Of a stretch of DNA of 10,048 bases, positions 7,857 through 10,048 are shown one piece after another. The DNA lies in assembly GCA_025362915.1 (NCBI GenBank), contig JANYEU010000399.1:1-10048 (forward strand), written 5' to 3'. Below the pieces are notes generated by a model, which was not told the DNA's origin, made no database searches, and saw only the letters and a program-made list of their open reading frames with translations. This DNA is from Chitinophagaceae bacterium (GTDB lineage Bacteria; Bacteroidota; Bacteroidia; Chitinophagales; Chitinophagaceae). A program made the translations under genes and the position numbers. Numbering within the stretch: position 1 is the stretch's first letter; each line of letters opens with the position of its first letter.

Positions 7857-7900
7857 GCTTTCCTCCTAAGTCTTTAGTCCCTTGTGGCAACTTATTCTAG

Positions 7901-7914
7901 ACTTGCCAAGTATA
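7901..7914 (-). promoter_or_regulatory. Possible -7 box with overlapping palindrome for uraD-uraH
   Basis: The minus strand reads TATACTTG at 7914-7907, one mismatch from the Bacteroidota -7 consensus TAnnTTTG. The palindrome ACTTG-C-CAAGT (7901-7911) overlaps it and shares its ACTTG core with the neighbouring array units. No TTG lies at the expected -33 distance, so the promoter call is weak. Transcription from here would give a leader of about 130 nt before uraD. Confidence 0.2.
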
Positions 7915-7923
7915 AATAAGCAA

Positions 7924-8130
7924 TTTATTCACTTGGTTCCGTCATATATTCAGGTGAATGAGACTTCCATTCACTTGGTTCCAAGAAATATTCACTTGAA
8001 TATGTCAGTCATTCACTTGGTTCCGTCATTCATTCAGGTGAATGAAGCTTCCATTCACTTGGTTCCAAGAAAGATTCACTTGAATATATCAGTCATTCAC
8101 TTGAATATATGACGAAACCAAGTGAATAAA
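7924..8130. repeat. 84-bp/21-bp higher-order tandem array with inverted ends
   Basis: This spacer is made of 21-bp units that all begin ATTCA. Four kinds follow in the order A-B-C-D (7927, 7948, 7969, 7990), and the block of 84 bp repeats once (8011, 8032, 8053, 8074) with about six differences. A third D-like unit follows at 8095. A is ATTCACTTGGTTCCGTC. B contains ATTCA-GG-TGAAT, C contains CTTGG-TT-CCAAG and D contains ATTCA-CT-TGAAT, all dyads. The array closes with an inverted copy of its beginning: 7924-7961 pairs with 8093-8130 over 38 bp with two mismatches. Because 21 is a multiple of three, one plus frame stays open across it with a seven-residue period, but it does not look like a protein. 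No target-site duplication is visible at the ends. Confidence 0.9.
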
Positions 8131-8230
8131 CGACCTGTTTTACATCGCATAATGTAAACAAGTGCAATCTTTTGTGGCGATATTGTTTCATAATCTTATA
8201 CTTCTCCAAGATAGCTATCTCTTATCAACT

Positions 8231-8257
8231 CAAAATTCATAATTCAACATTCAAAAC
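8231..8257. repeat. AATTC-rich AT repeat just after puuD
   Basis: An AT-rich block with the iterated motif ATTCA (CAAAATTCAT, AATTCAAC, ATTCAAAAC) lies directly downstream of the puuD stop codon. The 12 nt AAAACAACCTTA, which include the puuD stop complement (8253-8264), recur exactly at the end of the DUF6986-like gene (5408-5419). Related AATTC/AATTAAG blocks lie at 7781-7810, 5262-5301 and 5378-5412. Confidence 0.6.
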
Positions 8258-8261
8258 AACC

Positions 8262-9683
8262 TTACTTAAGGGATGCCCCCTGATTTATCCAGCATCCAAT
8301 CATATCCCTTTCTTTTTGGGTGATATTCGTCTTATTGTTCTGCGGCATCGTCTTCGTTATCACCACACGCTGCATAATCTTGTCCTTCAACTTGTATATT
8401 TCCTCTGGCGTATCGTACATGATTCCATTGGGGGCAGCTTGATATACATCATCGGTAGGGTGGGAGGAATGACAAGCCACACATCGCTTTTGAACAATCT
8501 TGTTTACTTCCTCAAAACTAACAGTGCCGTGGCATTCACCCTCTTTCTGTGGAGAAGTTATATAAGCCGCCGCCAATAATATCAACACAGAGATGGGCAT
8601 TACCCAATAAGTAAGTACACCTTTTTCTTTTAGATTTAAGTAATGTTTTATGCCTGCAACTCCCAATGAAATGATGGCAAGAATGAGCCAAGGATGTTCA
8701 TTGCCGAAAGTACTTGGGAAGTGATTGCTTATCATCACAAACAATACTGGAAGGGTAAAATAGTTGTTGTGCAATGAACGAAGTCCCGCATGTTTACCCA
8801 ATTCTGGATTGAGCCATTTGCCTTCTTTAGCCGCTTTCACCATTGCTTTTTGCGCAGGTATAATAACGAAGAATACGTTGCCCACCATCAGCGTACCCAA
8901 CATGGCACCCAAGTGTATATATGCCGCACGGCTATTGAATACCTGTGTATAGAAATAAGCAAACCCAGTACAGATTGAGAACCCAATTAGGGCAAACCAA
9001 ACGCCTTTCTTCACCAAAGGCGTGCGGCAAAGGGTGGCATAGATAAGCCAGGCCACTACAAAAGAACCAATGCCAATCAATACACCTTCCCAAGCAGGAA
9101 TGTCCAACACATTCTTGTCTATCAGCATCGCCGATGCATTAAAATAATATACCACAATAAGGAGGGTAAAGCCCGAAAGCCATGTAAAGTAAGCCTCGTA
9201 CTTAAACCAATGCAAGTCTTTTGGGATTTCTTTAGGGGCTACCTTATATTTTTCTACATAATAGAAACCTCCGCCATGTACTGCCCATAAATTGCCCGCC
9301 AACTCTTCCCTTACATCTTTTGTTCGGTTTAGGGCATTCTCTAAAAAGACAAAATAAAAGGAAGCACCAATCCACGCAATGCCAAAAGTGATGTGGATAA
9401 GGCGCACCACAATATTCATCCACTCCATCACATGACCTTCATAAATAGTTCCCTTCACGCCAAAGTAAAGGGCGGCAATCATGGTTATTACAATCAACAC
9501 AATAGCCGCATAAATGAAACCTCTTATCAAAGATACTTGCTCAACTTTTTCTTCTTGTTCTGGTTTGTCCTCCAATTCAAATTCTTCCACATGATGCTTC
9601 TTGATGGAATGCAGGTAGTAGGTCATTACAACCAACATCAACAACATTCCCACCAATACCGCTATTAAAAACCCACTAATCAT
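8262..9683 (-). CDS. puuD: Membrane-bound cytochrome c urate oxidase PuuD
   Basis: Oxidises urate to 5-hydroxyisourate and is expected to pass electrons to the respiratory chain through its own cytochrome c domain instead of making hydrogen peroxide. The 473-residue protein starts with a membrane helix (1-25) and an acidic linker (about 28-50). A multi-helix membrane domain follows (helices near 54-74, 88-115, 165-184, 199-218, 227-247, 256-277, 308-320, 331-346 and 359-376), with the motif HGGGFYYVEKYK at 136-147. The C-terminal domain (about 383-473) has the haem motif CVACH (401-405) and a likely axial Met446 in KTMPQNN. The layout matches the Urate_ox_N-plus-cytochrome proteins known from Agrobacterium and relatives. 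The haem domain should face the periplasm. The gene is followed by uraD-uraH, which supports the assignment. The start ATG has no Shine-Dalgarno. The first helix and acidic linker may be an extension relative to the proteobacterial form. Confidence 0.9.
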   Translation of the reverse strand: MISGFLIAVLVGMLLMLVVMTYYLHSIKKHHVEEFELEDKPEQEEKVEQVSLIRGFIYAAIVLIVITMIAALYFGVKGTIYEGHVMEWMNIVVRLIHITFGIAWIGASFYFVFLENALNRTKDVREELAGNLWAVHGGGFYYVEKYKVAPKEIPKDLHWFKYEAYFTWLSGFTLLIVVYYFNASAMLIDKNVLDIPAWEGVLIGIGSFVVAWLIYATLCRTPLVKKGVWFALIGFSICTGFAYFYTQVFNSRAAYIHLGAMLGTLMVGNVFFVIIPAQKAMVKAAKEGKWLNPELGKHAGLRSLHNNYFTLPVLFVMISNHFPSTFGNEHPWLILAIISLGVAGIKHYLNLKEKGVLTYWVMPISVLILLAAAYITSPQKEGECHGTVSFEEVNKIVQKRCVACHSSHPTDDVYQAAPNGIMYDTPEEIYKLKDKIMQRVVITKTMPQNNKTNITQKERDMIGCWINQGASLK

Positions 9684-9718
9684 ACGCTTATATTTATCAC
9701 TGTTTTAATGAGTCTATT

Positions 9719-9876
9719 ATCTACATCGAACTTTAGACCATCTACATTAAACTTTCAACCATCTACATTGAACTTACAACTATCTACATCGAACTTTCAA
9801 CCATCTACATTGAACTTTTAACGATTTACATCAAACTTTTAAAATCTACAATAAACTTTCAACCATCTACATTGAC
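9719..9876. repeat. 21-bp tandem repeat array in the puuD leader
   Basis: There are seven full imperfect copies plus a partial one, starting at 9719, 9740, 9761, 9782, 9803, 9824, 9844 and 9865. Every copy is 21 bp except the 20-bp copy at 9824. Each begins ATCTACAT (or close) and continues as a GAACTTTCAACC-like half. The best copies contain the dyad TTGAA-CT-TTCAA. On the minus (transcribed) strand most copies carry ATGTAG. There are no fixed repeats separated by unique spacers, so it is not CRISPR. The array ends 35 bp before the puuD start codon. A period of 21 bp equals two helical turns. Confidence 0.9.
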
Positions 9877-9883
9877 CCCTCCT
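9867..9883 (-). promoter_or_regulatory. AGGAGG Shine-Dalgarno followed by an ATG-TAG start-stop
   Basis: On the minus strand AGGAGG (9883-9878) is followed after 5 nt (GGTCA) by ATG (9872-9870) and at once by TAG (9869-9867). Spacing is optimal for ribosome binding, yet the ATG opens only a one-codon frame, nearly 190 nt upstream of puuD. The real genes here lack such a site, so it is conspicuous. It could be a translation-dependent leader element or a chance match at the edge of the 21-bp array, whose units carry ATGTAG anyway. Confidence 0.3.
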
Positions 9884-10002
9884 GAAATTACTTGACAGCT
9901 TTTGGTATTAATTTTAATATTTGTTTACTGTAATTTGGGTTATTACTTATGCAAGGATACAGCTTTGTTTTTTACTACTGCTTCTTGTTTTCACCCTTTG
10001 TT

Positions 10003-10048
10003 TTATTCCTGTTTTTCCTTGTCATCAAGGCCCCTTATTCCTGCTTTT
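10003..10048 (-). CDS. Possible C-terminal end of a gene cut by the window edge
   Basis: On the minus strand one frame stays open from the window edge to a TAA at 10003-10005 and reads KAGIRGLDDKEKQE. This is a charged, ordinary-looking protein tail, while the other two minus frames stop within a few codons. If real, the gene lies directly upstream of puuD in the same direction. In urate clusters such a neighbour is often a xanthine dehydrogenase subunit or an allantoin enzyme, but 14 residues identify nothing. It may be chance. Confidence 0.25.
   Translation of the reverse strand, partial: KAGIRGLDDKEKQE

Larger units (their letters stand above)
7772..8261. other. Spacer between puuD and uraD-uraH
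   Basis: The 490-bp stretch has no conventional gene. In transcription order it holds the AATTC-rich block after puuD, a small inverted repeat TTTACAT/ATGTAAA (8139-8145 and 8152-8158, 6-bp loop), the 21-bp array, a -7-like box overlapped by a short palindrome, and a leader with AGGAGG and a 34-codon ORF running into uraD. Its length and content suggest that uraD-uraH may have its own transcription start. Confidence 0.6.
9684..10002. other. Spacer upstream of puuD
   Basis: This 319-bp non-coding stretch precedes puuD. From the puuD side it holds about 35 bp of AT-rich leader with no Shine-Dalgarno site, then a 21-bp tandem array (9719-9876), then an AGGAGG/ATG/TAG cluster (9867-9883), then about 120 bp of AT-rich sequence up to the possible upstream gene end. 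I found no clear Bacteroidota promoter (TAnnTTTG with an upstream TTG). The nearest match is AAAGTTTG inside the array (minus strand, 9830-9837), with a TTG 20 nt upstream. Confidence 0.6.

Noticed and set aside
7882..8112. Plus-strand ORF of 76 codons with a seven-residue repeat (IHLVPS...IQVNE...)
   Set aside because: It is the 21-bp array read in an open frame. The period is a multiple of three, so stops are avoided by repetition. The sequence has dyads and an inverted end, and the strand is opposite to all genes.
9708..9821. Plus-strand ORF of 37 codons with STSNFQP/STLNFQP repeats
   Set aside because: It is a translation of the 21-bp array upstream of puuD, with no ribosome site and no conserved context.
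7924..9876. CRISPR arrays
   Set aside because: The units are contiguous and vary along their length. There are no constant repeats with unique spacers, and no cas genes.
9950..10048. Plus-strand hydrophobic ORF starting MQGYSF and running off the edge
   Set aside because: It is T-rich low-complexity sequence on the strand opposite to all other genes. A minus-strand tail in the same region is more protein-like.

Overview
The window looks like chromosomal DNA from a member of the Bacteroidota, perhaps a Chitinophagaceae-like relative. This is inferred from AT-rich spacers, a general lack of Shine-Dalgarno sites in front of the real genes, and the style of the protein families; no rRNA or other marker gene is present. 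Every convincing gene lies on the minus strand, so transcription runs from high to low coordinates.

The upper part (about 4288-10048) is a urate-catabolism cluster. In transcription order it holds a possible gene tail cut by the window edge, puuD (membrane urate oxidase fused to cytochrome c), a fused OHCU decarboxylase / 5-hydroxyisourate hydrolase (uraD-uraH), a DUF6986-like member of the HpcH/HpaI-CitE lyase superfamily, and an XdhC-type maturation factor for xanthine dehydrogenase. PuuD plus the two fused domains cover urate -> 5-hydroxyisourate -> OHCU -> (S)-allantoin. XdhC links this to the xanthine -> urate step. The lyase-like protein is a candidate for later carbon handling, for example glyoxylate, but that is inference.

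The lower part (149-4006) is a tightly packed and apparently separate unit. It holds a sodium:solute symporter, an O-methyltransferase, a secreted glucosaminidase with LysM domains, and hypoxanthine phosphoribosyltransferase. The methyltransferase and glucosaminidase genes overlap by ATGA. Hpt is a purine-salvage enzyme, so salvage and degradation genes sit within 10 kb of each other.

The spacers are the most unusual part. The two spacers beside puuD each hold a tandem array with a 21-bp period but unrelated sequences. The array downstream of puuD is built of 84-bp higher-order units (4 x 21) and closes with an inverted copy of its own start. Both leaders, the one before puuD and the one before uraD-uraH, contain a perfect AGGAGG placed 5 nt before an ATG that is not the enzyme start. 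The first ATG opens a start-stop (ATG TAG) and the second a 34-codon ORF that runs into uraD. Other spacers hold a strong 15-bp-stem hairpin nested in AT-rich repeats and a small coding-like relic.
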